A stretch of DNA of 6,193 bases from Deltaproteobacteria bacterium RBG_13_49_15 (GTDB lineage Bacteria; Desulfobacterota; Desulfobacteria; Desulfobacterales; UBA2156). Shown piece by piece: positions 1 through 5,324 of the stretch; position 1 is the stretch's first letter; every line of letters begins with the position of its first letter. The notes below the pieces were generated by a model. The model was not told where the DNA came from. It made no database searches and was given only the letters and a program-made list of their open reading frames with translations. The stretch is from positions 1 through 6,193 of the forward strand of contig MGQD01000020.1 in NCBI GenBank assembly GCA_001797695.1, read 5' to 3'. The position numbers and the translations under genes were made by a program.

Positions 1-186
1 GGCCGCCGGAGTGATCTGCGGCGGCATACCGATGTCGGATGAATCATTAAGGCTGAGCTGCTCAGACCATGGTTTGTCACTAAGCAGCGGCAATCAGAGA
101 CCGAACATCCATCACTTTAAAGCGGATGGCGGCATGCACGGCCTTGGCGGATTTCCCGGTTCCATAACAAAGCACTCCCTCGACCT
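1..186. other. Unassigned left-edge region, possible edge gene fragment(s)
   Basis: No gene here can be assigned with confidence. On the plus strand one frame is open from the left edge to a TAA at 191-193 (about 63 codons). It is rich in Ser and His and has no recognisable domain, so it could be the 3' end of a gene but looks unconvincing. On the minus strand, 175-80 reads as a short fragment with natural-looking codon use (contains YGTGKSAKAVHAA) ending at TAG. A second minus frame is open from 93 to the edge (contains SDIGMPPQITPAA) and could be the 5' end of a gene running out of the window. The minus strand lies downstream of a terminator, so a new transcription unit or a decayed gene are both possible. 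Confidence 0.25.
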
Positions 187-211
187 AAAATAACCGCACG
201 GTTCCCGGCGG
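187..211 (-). terminator. Rho-independent terminator of the isomerase-BKACE operon
   Basis: Read on the minus strand, CCGCCGG and CCG-T-GCGG form a seven-pair GC-rich stem with a single bulged T and a GAA loop. TTATTTT follows at once. It starts 43 nt past the TAA of the BKACE gene (255-257), where an operon terminator is expected. On the plus strand the hairpin is not followed by a T tract, so it should work only leftward. Confidence 0.75.
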
Positions 212-254
212 CATATTCATAAATCGCAGATTCTCTACTCAATCAGAAAGAAAA

Positions 255-1091
255 TTAAGTCTTTAGGGTCCCAAACGCCGCTCTCGCCTCGGCAGGTGAA
301 GCAACCTCAAAGCCGATCTGCCGAACCAATGACACGAGTTTCTCAACAAGTTCAGGATTCGTCTTGGCTGCCTTTCCTGGTGCAAAAAAAATGCTGTCCT
401 CAAAACCGGCCCGAACGACCGTGGCTCCCATACCAAGGGCTGTTGCCAGCAAAGACATGTCTCTCATTCCGTCGTGAATTATCCCCCAGGATTCATTTTT
501 ATTAAGCATGGAAGCAAGAAAAAACAGGCTTCGGGGATCTGCCGGCAAAGCCCAATGGAATCCCAAACAGAAATTAAAATGGCAGGGCGGCATCAGCGTT
601 CCTTCGCTGATCAGGTCTCGGACCGCAGGCATCATGCCTACTTCGAAAACCTCCAGCTCAGGCACCACATGGGTTTTTTTCATTCTTCCGGCCCAGTAGC
701 GGATATCCGGCAACCGATTGATATACACCTCTTCGCCGAAATTGACCGACCCCATATTGAGGGAAGCAACTTCGACCCGCGGATCATTCAAGGAAACGCA
801 CCGTTCCTCAAGACTCAGAGTCGAGAGCCCTCCCGTCGATCCCTGAATGACAATGTCTGAATTCTTTCTTATGAGATCCAGGGTCCTTGAAAATTGAGTC
901 GAATTCTCAGTTTGTTTTCCCGCCTTGTCGCGCACATGAAGGTGAACCATGCTGGCGCCGGCCCTTGCGCAATCGACAACCTGGACGGCGACCTGTTCCG
1001 GGGTAAGCGGGTTTATCGCAGGCGGTTCAACACTTCTTCCCACAGGGGCAACTGCAACGATGACCTTTCTTGGTCTATCCGTCATATCCAT
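255..1091 (-). CDS. BKACE-family (DUF849) beta-keto acid cleavage enzyme, divergent active site
   Basis: The 278-residue protein spans a whole BKACE/DUF849 TIM barrel. This family condenses a beta-keto acid with acetyl-CoA to give acetoacetate and a new CoA ester, using a zinc-like metal ion. Visible landmarks are the metal-binding HLHVRD (His50, His52), QGSTGG (83-88), LNMGSVNFGE (111-120), PELEVFE (144-150) and the C-terminal VRAGFED, where Arg227, Glu231 and Asp232 match the third metal ligand and the catalytic Arg/Asp of 3-keto-5-aminohexanoate cleavage enzyme (Kce). Kce has a substrate-amine-binding Glu near residue 14; here the stretch reads APVGRS. The usual Gly-Gly loop is GFHWALP and the usual AGIGR is IIHDGMR. 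The fold is therefore secure and the substrate unknown. The start at 1091 has GAGGT seven bases upstream; a longer frame from 1118 would overlap the isomerase gene. It is the second gene of the operon, 16 nt after the isomerase stop. Confidence 0.9.
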   Translation of the reverse strand: MDMTDRPRKVIVAVAPVGRSVEPPAINPLTPEQVAVQVVDCARAGASMVHLHVRDKAGKQTENSTQFSRTLDLIRKNSDIVIQGSTGGLSTLSLEERCVSLNDPRVEVASLNMGSVNFGEEVYINRLPDIRYWAGRMKKTHVVPELEVFEVGMMPAVRDLISEGTLMPPCHFNFCLGFHWALPADPRSLFFLASMLNKNESWGIIHDGMRDMSLLATALGMGATVVRAGFEDSIFFAPGKAAKTNPELVEKLVSLVRQIGFEVASPAEARAAFGTLKT

Positions 1092-1098
1092 GGATGTA

Positions 1099-1103
1099 AC
1101 CTC
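1099..1103 (-). promoter_or_regulatory. Ribosome binding site of the BKACE gene
   Basis: GAGGT on the minus strand lies seven bases before the ATG at 1091-1089, inside the short gap after the isomerase stop codon. It favours this ATG over the upstream one at 1118 and the ATG two codons later at 1085. Confidence 0.6.
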
Positions 1104-1107
1104 AGTT

Positions 1108-1650
1108 TTAATCTTCAATTATTGTTATTCTTACAATATCGGGATCGGTGAACTGATCCAGGGCGTCCCGGGCAATAGTAGAAAAGCTGTACATGACACT
1201 TCCCTCATCTTTCGCCTGAAACCAGTGTTTTTCACCTGGCTGCAATGTGATCTGGTCGCCAGGCTTCAGGATAGTTACGTGCCTAACCGTATAACAGCTT
1301 TCCTTACCATTGACCGGAATGCCTTCTTTGAACGTGTCCTCCCCTGGGGTATAAAAGTAAACCGTGCCCGATATGATCCTGACGGTTTCTTCTTTGCCCG
1401 GGTCGTTTCCGACCGGCGGATGCCAGTGCTCCGGTTCGGTCTGTTTTGGAAAAAGAACAAGCACTTTGACGCTGATCCGCTCTGTTTGAACCAGCGTAAG
1501 CACCTGCACTCCTTCTATGTCAAGATGGCTCAGGCCGAAGTCAACGACTTCGATCTTTTTGATCTCTTCCTCCGTAATTCTTACTCCTGAAGCCCGGATC
1601 ATCTGACCAGCTTGTTCTTGGGCTGCCTGCTGTTGCTTTCTTGTGATCAC
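1108..1650 (-). CDS. D-lyxose/D-mannose isomerase-type cupin
   Basis: This 180-residue cupin aligns along its length with Bacillus YdaE-type D-lyxose ketol-isomerases (EC 5.3.1.15), as recalled from memory. Those enzymes interconvert D-lyxose and D-xylulose, and usually D-mannose and D-fructose, with a divalent metal such as Mn. Shared blocks are ITEEEIKKIEVVDFGL (25-40), LVLFPKQTEPEHWHPPVG (64-81), GKEETVR (85-91), the GTVYFYTPGE strand (95-104), LQPGEKHWFQA (136-146) and FTDPDIVR (167-174). Predicted metal ligands His75, His77, Glu88 and His142 are all present, so it should be active. I chose the GTG at 1650 because AAAGGGAGG precedes it by nine bases, the resulting N-terminus matches the family, and the candidate promoter lies almost against the alternative ATG at 1698 (which would add 16 residues). 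It is the first gene of a leftward operon with BKACE. Pairing with a xylulokinase encoded divergently supports a lyxose-to-xylulose role; a mannose role cannot be excluded. Confidence 0.88.
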   Translation of the reverse strand: MITRKQQQAAQEQAGQMIRASGVRITEEEIKKIEVVDFGLSHLDIEGVQVLTLVQTERISVKVLVLFPKQTEPEHWHPPVGNDPGKEETVRIISGTVYFYTPGEDTFKEGIPVNGKESCYTVRHVTILKPGDQITLQPGEKHWFQAKDEGSVMYSFSTIARDALDQFTDPDIVRITIIED

Positions 1651-1659
1651 CCGTTGAGT

Positions 1660-1668
1660 CCTCCCTTT
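1660..1668 (-). promoter_or_regulatory. Ribosome binding site that sets the isomerase start
   Basis: AAAGGGAGG on the minus strand, nine bases before the GTG at 1650-1648, is the only strong Shine-Dalgarno sequence near this gene's 5' end. The upstream ATG at 1698 is preceded only by A/T-rich sequence. Confidence 0.6.
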
Positions 1669-1707
1669 AGGATTTGTCTGATTGGTAAACAACGACATTC
1701 TTTATTT

Positions 1708-1735
1708 TTTAAACTGCGGGGCACGTCTTTGTCAA
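1708..1735 (-). promoter_or_regulatory. Candidate sigma70-type promoter for the isomerase-BKACE operon
   Basis: On the minus strand a perfect TTGACA (1735-1730) is followed after 16 bases by TTTAAA (1713-1708), four of six matches to the -10 consensus. Transcription would begin near 1701. That leaves only a few bases before the ATG at 1698 but a normal leader of about 50 nt before the GTG at 1650. Confidence 0.5.
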
Positions 1736-1764
1736 TCATCTAATCAGGAACCTCTCCTTGATTT

Positions 1765-1793
1765 TTGCTTGCTCGCAAGGAATTTTTTAATAT
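1765..1793 (+). promoter_or_regulatory. Candidate promoter for the permease-kinase operon
   Basis: TTGCTT (1765-1770) and TAATAT (1788-1793) are separated by 17 bases, with an A/T-rich stretch around the -10. The -35 is weak (three of six), as expected of an activated or repressed promoter. The start would lie near 1800, giving a leader of about 200 nt. A second possible pair, TTGGTA (1835-1840) and TTTTAT (1857-1862) with a 16-base spacer, would give a shorter leader. Confidence 0.35.
1768..1779. promoter_or_regulatory. Palindrome CTTGC-TC-GCAAG, candidate operator
   Basis: The arms CTTGC and GCAAG are exact complements with a two-base centre, and a further TT/AA pair lies outside one mismatch (1765-1782). 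The site overlaps the -35 and spacer of the rightward promoter and lies about 35 bases behind the leftward -35. One bound regulator could therefore control both units. The short arms mean chance cannot be excluded, and no regulator gene is in the window. Confidence 0.35.
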
Positions 1794-1800
1794 ATAGGAA

Positions 1801-1997
1801 TTATTTTAAGAGGACAAGGCTTCTCTCCCTCGAATTGGTAATGGTGTCGCAGATCTTTTTATGGTTCAACAGGTTTAGCAAGAACGGAGAACGAGGTCAC
1901 GGAATTCAATCATTAATCCGTTCACCCCAATCATGGCAAAGGGCGAAGGGAGAATTTCAAAACAGCCTCTTGGGGTAGAGGGAACTGAAGAAAAAAA
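1801..1997 (+). other. Permease 5' leader with competing inverted repeats
   Basis: No gene or known riboswitch is recognised here. Three pairings are visible. ACGGA (1899-1903) can pair with TCCGT (1917-1921). ACCCCAA (1924-1930) can pair with TTGGGGT (1970-1976). CCTCT (1966-1970) can pair with AGAGG (1977-1981). The last two share the base at 1970, and one uses the loop of the other, so they compete or form a pseudoknot just before the permease start. The longest open frame (ATG at 1841 to TAG at 1978) has no Shine-Dalgarno sequence and no recognisable similarity. Confidence 0.25.
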
Positions 1998-2972
1998 ATG
2001 CTTAAGTTCATCTATTCTCTTGGAATCATCCTTTTCGGTATATCGCTCGGCTATGTCATTCAAATTCTGGCCGGGCGAGGCATGATCCGGCTGCCTGCTT
2101 CCATTGACCGGCTCAGGAAACTGCTCCAGCAGATCTCGCTTCTTTTTATTAACCCAGTTGCAATTGTCGGCGCCGTCTGGATTGTGAACATCGAAAGCAT
2201 CAGGCTGGCTGCCTTGCCGTTCAACGGTCTCTTTGCGATTCTTGCAGGGGGCATCTTTGCGCTTGCGCTTTCCAGGATTCTTTGCCTGGGGCCCGAAAAG
2301 ACGGGTGCGATGTATTGTTGCGGGTCTTTCACGAACATCGGCAGCATCGGTGCGCTTGTCTCCTTTATCTTCCTTGGTGAAAAGGGATTCGCTTTGGTTC
2401 CGATCTACAAATTATTCGAGGAGCTTTGTTACTACTCGATCGGATTTCCAATTGCCAAATACTACAGCAGCAGCAAACAGACTGAAAAAATACTGGAGAG
2501 GGTCAAGGTGCTATCAAGAGACCCGTTCATTCTGGTCACCTTGACGAGCATCTTGCTTGGAAGCCTTCTTAACTTTATGGGGATTCAAAGGCCAGAGTTC
2601 CTTAAAACCGTCGTTTCAGTGTTTATTCCCCTTGGCGCCGTGTTGCTGCTGACATCGATAGGATTAGCATTGAAGTTCAAAAGAGTTCGAGATTATCTAA
2701 AGGAGTGTATTTCTGTCTCCCTCATCAAGTTTGTATTGGTTCCGGTCTTGACTGCTTCACTCGCCTACATGATCGGCTTCGGGAAGATCGATAACGGCCT
2801 TCCGCTCAAAGTCGTCATCATCCTTTCCTCTATGCCGGTCGCCTTTATCGCCCTCATCCCTCCTTCCCTTTATGACCTCGATCTCGATTTGGCCAATTCG
2901 TGTTGGCTTTTTACAACCTCTTTATTGGTAGTCGTCCTGCCTTTACTGCTGTGGGTTCTGAGCAGGTTTTGA
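1998..2972 (+). CDS. AEC-family (auxin efflux carrier-like) membrane permease
   Basis: This 324-residue, highly hydrophobic protein has about ten membrane segments, at roughly 4-24, 44-64, 73-93, 104-126, 131-152, 176-193, 203-225, 237-260, 269-290 and 300-321. A charged loop (154-175) splits it into two halves of five, the layout of the AEC family (Mem_trans). The CGSFTNIGSIGAL stretch (108-120) and the SSMPVAFIALIPP segment (277-289) match conserved AEC positions in TM4 and TM9. Known AEC members move organic acids or auxin-like anions, so a sugar cargo would be unusual; direction and substrate are unknown. The ATG at 1998 has only a weak GAAG seven bases upstream, and the next Met is about 45 codons on, inside the second helix. 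The xylulokinase-like gene follows after 20 nt, so the two are probably co-transcribed. Confidence 0.85.
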   Translation: MLKFIYSLGIILFGISLGYVIQILAGRGMIRLPASIDRLRKLLQQISLLFINPVAIVGAVWIVNIESIRLAALPFNGLFAILAGGIFALALSRILCLGPEKTGAMYCCGSFTNIGSIGALVSFIFLGEKGFALVPIYKLFEELCYYSIGFPIAKYYSSSKQTEKILERVKVLSRDPFILVTLTSILLGSLLNFMGIQRPEFLKTVVSVFIPLGAVLLLTSIGLALKFKRVRDYLKECISVSLIKFVLVPVLTASLAYMIGFGKIDNGLPLKVVIILSSMPVAFIALIPPSLYDLDLDLANSCWLFTTSLLVVVLPLLLWVLSRF

Positions 2973-2982
2973 ATTTTTTTTC

Positions 2983-2986
2983 GGAG
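2983..2986 (+). promoter_or_regulatory. Ribosome binding site that sets the kinase start
   Basis: GGAG lies six bases before the ATG at 2993, just after the permease stop. It argues against an in-frame ATG at 2900, which would overlap the permease by 73 bases and add 31 residues before the FGGY fold begins. Confidence 0.65.
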
Positions 2987-2992
2987 CAGAGC

Positions 2993-4648
2993 ATGAAAGA
3001 AGAGCTTTTTCTCGGAATCGATGTGAGCACCCAAAGCATCACCGCGGTCCTGATCAATCCTCGGAATGGCCAAGTCGGACAGTTTTCACTCCGCTTTGAT
3101 GATGCTTTTCCAACGTATGGCACCAGAGGAGGTGTTCTCTTCGGGAAAAATCCGAATGAAGTATTTGTAGATCCCCGCATGTGGGCAGAGGCGCTGGACG
3201 GGATCTTTCTTCTGTTAAAAGACAGGAAGTTGACCGGTACGGTGAGGGCTCTCGCGGTCTCAGCTCAGCAGCACGGGAGTGTTTATTTGAACAATACTTT
3301 TGATGCGCACCTGAAAAGCCTGGATTCGGGCGTGCCTTACCAGAAGCAGATTCAAAATGTTTTCTCGCGAGAGGTCTCTCCTATCTGGATGGACTCCAGC
3401 ACCCGCCGGGAATGTGTCGAAATATCGAAAGCGATGGGCGGAGAAGAACAGGTTGCTCGAATCACCGGCTCTATGGCGATGGAGAGATTTACAGGTCCTC
3501 AGATCCGTAAGTTTTGGAAAGAGCGGCCTCAAGAATATGAAAAAACAGCCCACATTGCCCTTGTCAGCTCATTCATAACTTCCCTGCTCATCGGAAGGAC
3601 ATCACCTGTGGATGGCGGGGATGGCTATGGGACCAATCTTGCTGATATCCGGACCGGGAGATGGAGTGATGACGCCATGGATGCAACTGCTCCCCGGCTG
3701 GCAAGCCGATTGCCCCGGCTCATTCTGAAAGACGGGGTGGTCGGCCGGGCTTCACCCTATCTGGTTGAACGGTATGGATTCAATCATGACACAGAGGTCA
3801 TTGTCGGCTCAGGAGACAATCCCTGCAGCCTGGTCGGGCTGGGATTGATCGGAGTTCCGGATATTCACGCCATCAGCCTCGGCACCAGCGATACCTATTT
3901 CGGGCATATGGACGGAATCGGGGCTCTCGAACGATCAGATGGGCATATATTCGGAGCGGCTGACGGCAAATTCATGTTTCTCGTGTGTTTCAAAAACGGA
4001 AGCCCGGCAAGGGAGGCCGTGAAAAATTCATATGGGTTGAGCTGGGATGCATTCTCCGAAATCCTCTTGAAAACTCCTCCGGGGAATCAGGGAAAGATTA
4101 TCTTGCCCTATTTTTTGCCTGAAATTACCCCTTTGGTGTTGAAGCCGCGAGTCCGGCGTTTTGGCGGTCTCCGGGAAGACGATATTCAGGGGAATGTTCG
4201 CGCTGTAGCTGAGGCTCAAGCCATGTCTATGTACCTGCACTCCGGCTGGACCGGATCGAGGCCGAAGTGCATTCTCGTTACTGCGGGAGGCTCGGAAAAC
4301 CGCGGCGTTCTAACGGTTATCTCCCAGGTATTCGGGATTGAGGTGCGTTCATTTGAGGTCAAGGAGAGTGCCGCTCTGGGAGCGGCCGTCCGGGCTGCTC
4401 ATTCCTACCTGAATTCCCGAGAAAGAACGGTCAAGTGGAGTGATCTCTTCGAATCCGTGGTGCGGCCGAACACGAAAGAGGCCATTCGGCCGTCTCCGGA
4501 AGCCGTAAACATCTACCATGCTCCGGATGGACTGATCAACGTCTACGAGGCCTGTGAGAGATTTGCGCTTGCTGGGGGAGAAAATCCCCAAGAACAAATC
4601 CGAGCCTTTGAAGCGGCCTTCTGTGATTCTTTTCGATCTCATGTCTGA
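2993..4648 (+). CDS. xylB: FGGY-family xylulokinase, eukaryote-like subtype
   Basis: This 551-residue kinase should phosphorylate D-xylulose with ATP to D-xylulose 5-phosphate in the cytoplasm. The two actin-like FGGY domains are complete. The N-terminal part has LGIDVSTQS (7-15), AQQHGSVY (91-98), WMDSST (132-137) and SMAMERFTGPQI (160-171). The C-terminal part starts near GSGDNP (272-277), where Asp275 is the expected catalytic base, followed by ISLGTSDT (294-301), LVCFKNGS (330-337) and the nucleotide-site AGGSENRG (431-438). These blocks, the GTRGGV motif (43-48) and the length match animal XYLB (about 536 residues) better than E. coli XylB (about 484). The MKEELFLGID start directly precedes the first strand of the fold. 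It follows the permease by 20 nt and is divergent from a D-lyxose isomerase whose product is xylulose. Other ketopentoses remain possible because FGGY substrates are hard to read from sequence. Confidence 0.9.
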   Translation: MKEELFLGIDVSTQSITAVLINPRNGQVGQFSLRFDDAFPTYGTRGGVLFGKNPNEVFVDPRMWAEALDGIFLLLKDRKLTGTVRALAVSAQQHGSVYLNNTFDAHLKSLDSGVPYQKQIQNVFSREVSPIWMDSSTRRECVEISKAMGGEEQVARITGSMAMERFTGPQIRKFWKERPQEYEKTAHIALVSSFITSLLIGRTSPVDGGDGYGTNLADIRTGRWSDDAMDATAPRLASRLPRLILKDGVVGRASPYLVERYGFNHDTEVIVGSGDNPCSLVGLGLIGVPDIHAISLGTSDTYFGHMDGIGALERSDGHIFGAADGKFMFLVCFKNGSPAREAVKNSYGLSWDAFSEILLKTPPGNQGKIILPYFLPEITPLVLKPRVRRFGGLREDDIQGNVRAVAEAQAMSMYLHSGWTGSRPKCILVTAGGSENRGVLTVISQVFGIEVRSFEVKESAALGAAVRAAHSYLNSRERTVKWSDLFESVVRPNTKEAIRPSPEAVNIYHAPDGLINVYEACERFALAGGENPQEQIRAFEAAFCDSFRSHV

Positions 4649-4748
4649 ATGCACGGTTCCTAACTATTCCGAGCCGGCGCCCTGTTTGTATCGGCCCCTG
4701 TCATGGCGCCTCTTCGCGCGAGCGATGGTGTGCCGTGAGATTTTTCCC

Positions 4749-4777
4749 TTGACAGTGGACTGGAAAAGGGATATTTA
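4749..4777 (+). promoter_or_regulatory. Candidate internal promoter for rpiB-dhaK
   Basis: A perfect TTGACA (4749-4754) is followed after 17 bases by TATTTA (4772-4777) in an A/T-rich run. It lies in the 188-nt gap after the kinase, the longest between the rightward genes, and would start transcription near 4784. The -10 is weak (three of six). No convincing terminator is seen after the kinase stop at 4648, so read-through from the upstream operon is also likely. Confidence 0.45.
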
Positions 4778-4798
4778 TTTTGAATTCAAAATTCAAAA
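4778..4798. promoter_or_regulatory. 21-nt perfect inverted repeat, candidate operator
   Basis: The arms TTTTGAATT (4778-4786) and AATTCAAAA (4790-4798) are exact complements around a CAA centre. The repeat begins right after the predicted -10 and covers the predicted start point, a common place for a repressor site. It is not followed by a T tract and is too A/T-rich to act as a terminator. It also contains a tandem ATTCAAA repeat. A/T-rich sequence forms such dyads by chance more often than mixed sequence. Confidence 0.45.
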
Positions 4799-4836
4799 AA
4801 GAGAAGAATTTTTTTAAAAGGCATGAACCAGGGCAA

Positions 4837-5283
4837 ATGAAAAGGATAGCCATCGGTTGCGACCCGAACGCTTCAGGGCTAAAAGAAGCGATCAAGAAAC
4901 ATCTTGCCGAACAAGGTTATGAATGGGAAGATTACGGCAGCGACGATCCGGTTTATGCCAACGTCGCCATAAGGGTAGCCGAGGCCGTAGCAGCGGGAAA
5001 GCATGATCGGGGAATCCTGATGTGCGGCACGGGAATTGGCGTATGCCTGGCCGCCAATAAAGTCCCAGGAGCTTACGCCGCTCTTTGCTCCGACGCATAC
5101 TCCACAGAGCGTTCTATCAAAAGCAATAACGTAAATATCATGGCCATGGGTGCACAGGTGATCGGGGTTGAGCTGGCAAAGACCCTTGTGACCATCTGGA
5201 TGAATTCCAGATACACCCCCGGAGGGAGATCGGAGCCCAAAATTCGAAGGATCTATGAATACGCCAAAGAACATGAGAGGTAG
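4837..5283 (+). CDS. rpiB: RpiB/LacAB-family sugar-phosphate isomerase, probably EryI-like (tetrulose 4-phosphate)
   Basis: This complete 148-residue RpiB-fold protein would interconvert an aldose and a ketose phosphate. The catalytic loop CGTGIGVC (63-70) supplies the usual Cys63 base and Thr65, Asp9 is kept, and the C-terminal GGRSEP and KIRRI bring Arg131, Arg137 and Arg138 near the phosphate site. Classical RpiB reads CDH near residue 9; here it is CDP (Pro10). The ring-opening His in the E. coli RQHND stretch is Ser96 in IKSNNVN. EryI of Brucella, as I recall it, shares CGTGIGVC, AANKVPG and the SNN stretch and converts D-erythrulose 4-phosphate to D-erythrose 4-phosphate. Tetrose 4-phosphates cannot form rings, so losing the ring-opening residue fits. 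The ATG at 4837 gives the family N-terminus MKRIAIG; its AGGG ribosome site is only three bases away. dhaK follows after 41 nt. Ribose 5-phosphate or another sugar phosphate remains possible. Confidence 0.87.
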   Translation: MKRIAIGCDPNASGLKEAIKKHLAEQGYEWEDYGSDDPVYANVAIRVAEAVAAGKHDRGILMCGTGIGVCLAANKVPGAYAALCSDAYSTERSIKSNNVNIMAMGAQVIGVELAKTLVTIWMNSRYTPGGRSEPKIRRIYEYAKEHER

Positions 5284-5324
5284 AGACCGATACCAATCCG
5301 AGTTTCAATCTCAAGGAGGCAGTC

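Noticed and set aside
474..860. Plus-strand open frames opposite the BKACE gene
   Set aside because: They run antisense to a gene with clear family motifs and show no recognisable protein features.
1651..1698. N-terminal extension of the isomerase from the ATG at 1698
   Set aside because: There is no ribosome binding site, the candidate promoter lies almost against this ATG, and family alignment starts after the GTG at 1650 with its strong AAAGGGAGG. The extension is not formally excluded.
1841..1978. 45-codon plus-strand frame in the permease leader
   Set aside because: It has no Shine-Dalgarno sequence, no recognisable motif and a composition unlike the neighbouring genes.
2900..2992. 31-residue N-terminal extension of the kinase
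   Set aside because: It would overlap the end of the permease gene by 73 bases and lies outside the FGGY fold. The ATG at 2993 has a well-spaced GGAG.
4675..4740. Possible terminator after the kinase (two GGCGCC copies, TCGCGCGA palindrome, later T run)
   Set aside because: The self-complementary six-mers would enclose a 23-base loop, and neither hairpin leads directly into the T run, so it does not have terminator geometry.
4780..4836. Longer RpiB protein from a TTG at 4780
   Set aside because: The added stretch is Lys/Asn/Phe-rich sequence from the A/T-rich inverted repeat and leader, and the RpiB fold begins at MKRIAIG.
4823..4840. Five-codon leader frame MNQGK overlapping the rpiB start as ATGA
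   Set aside because: Its AAAAGG is only one base from the ATG, too close to work as a ribosome site, and such a tiny frame is expected by chance.
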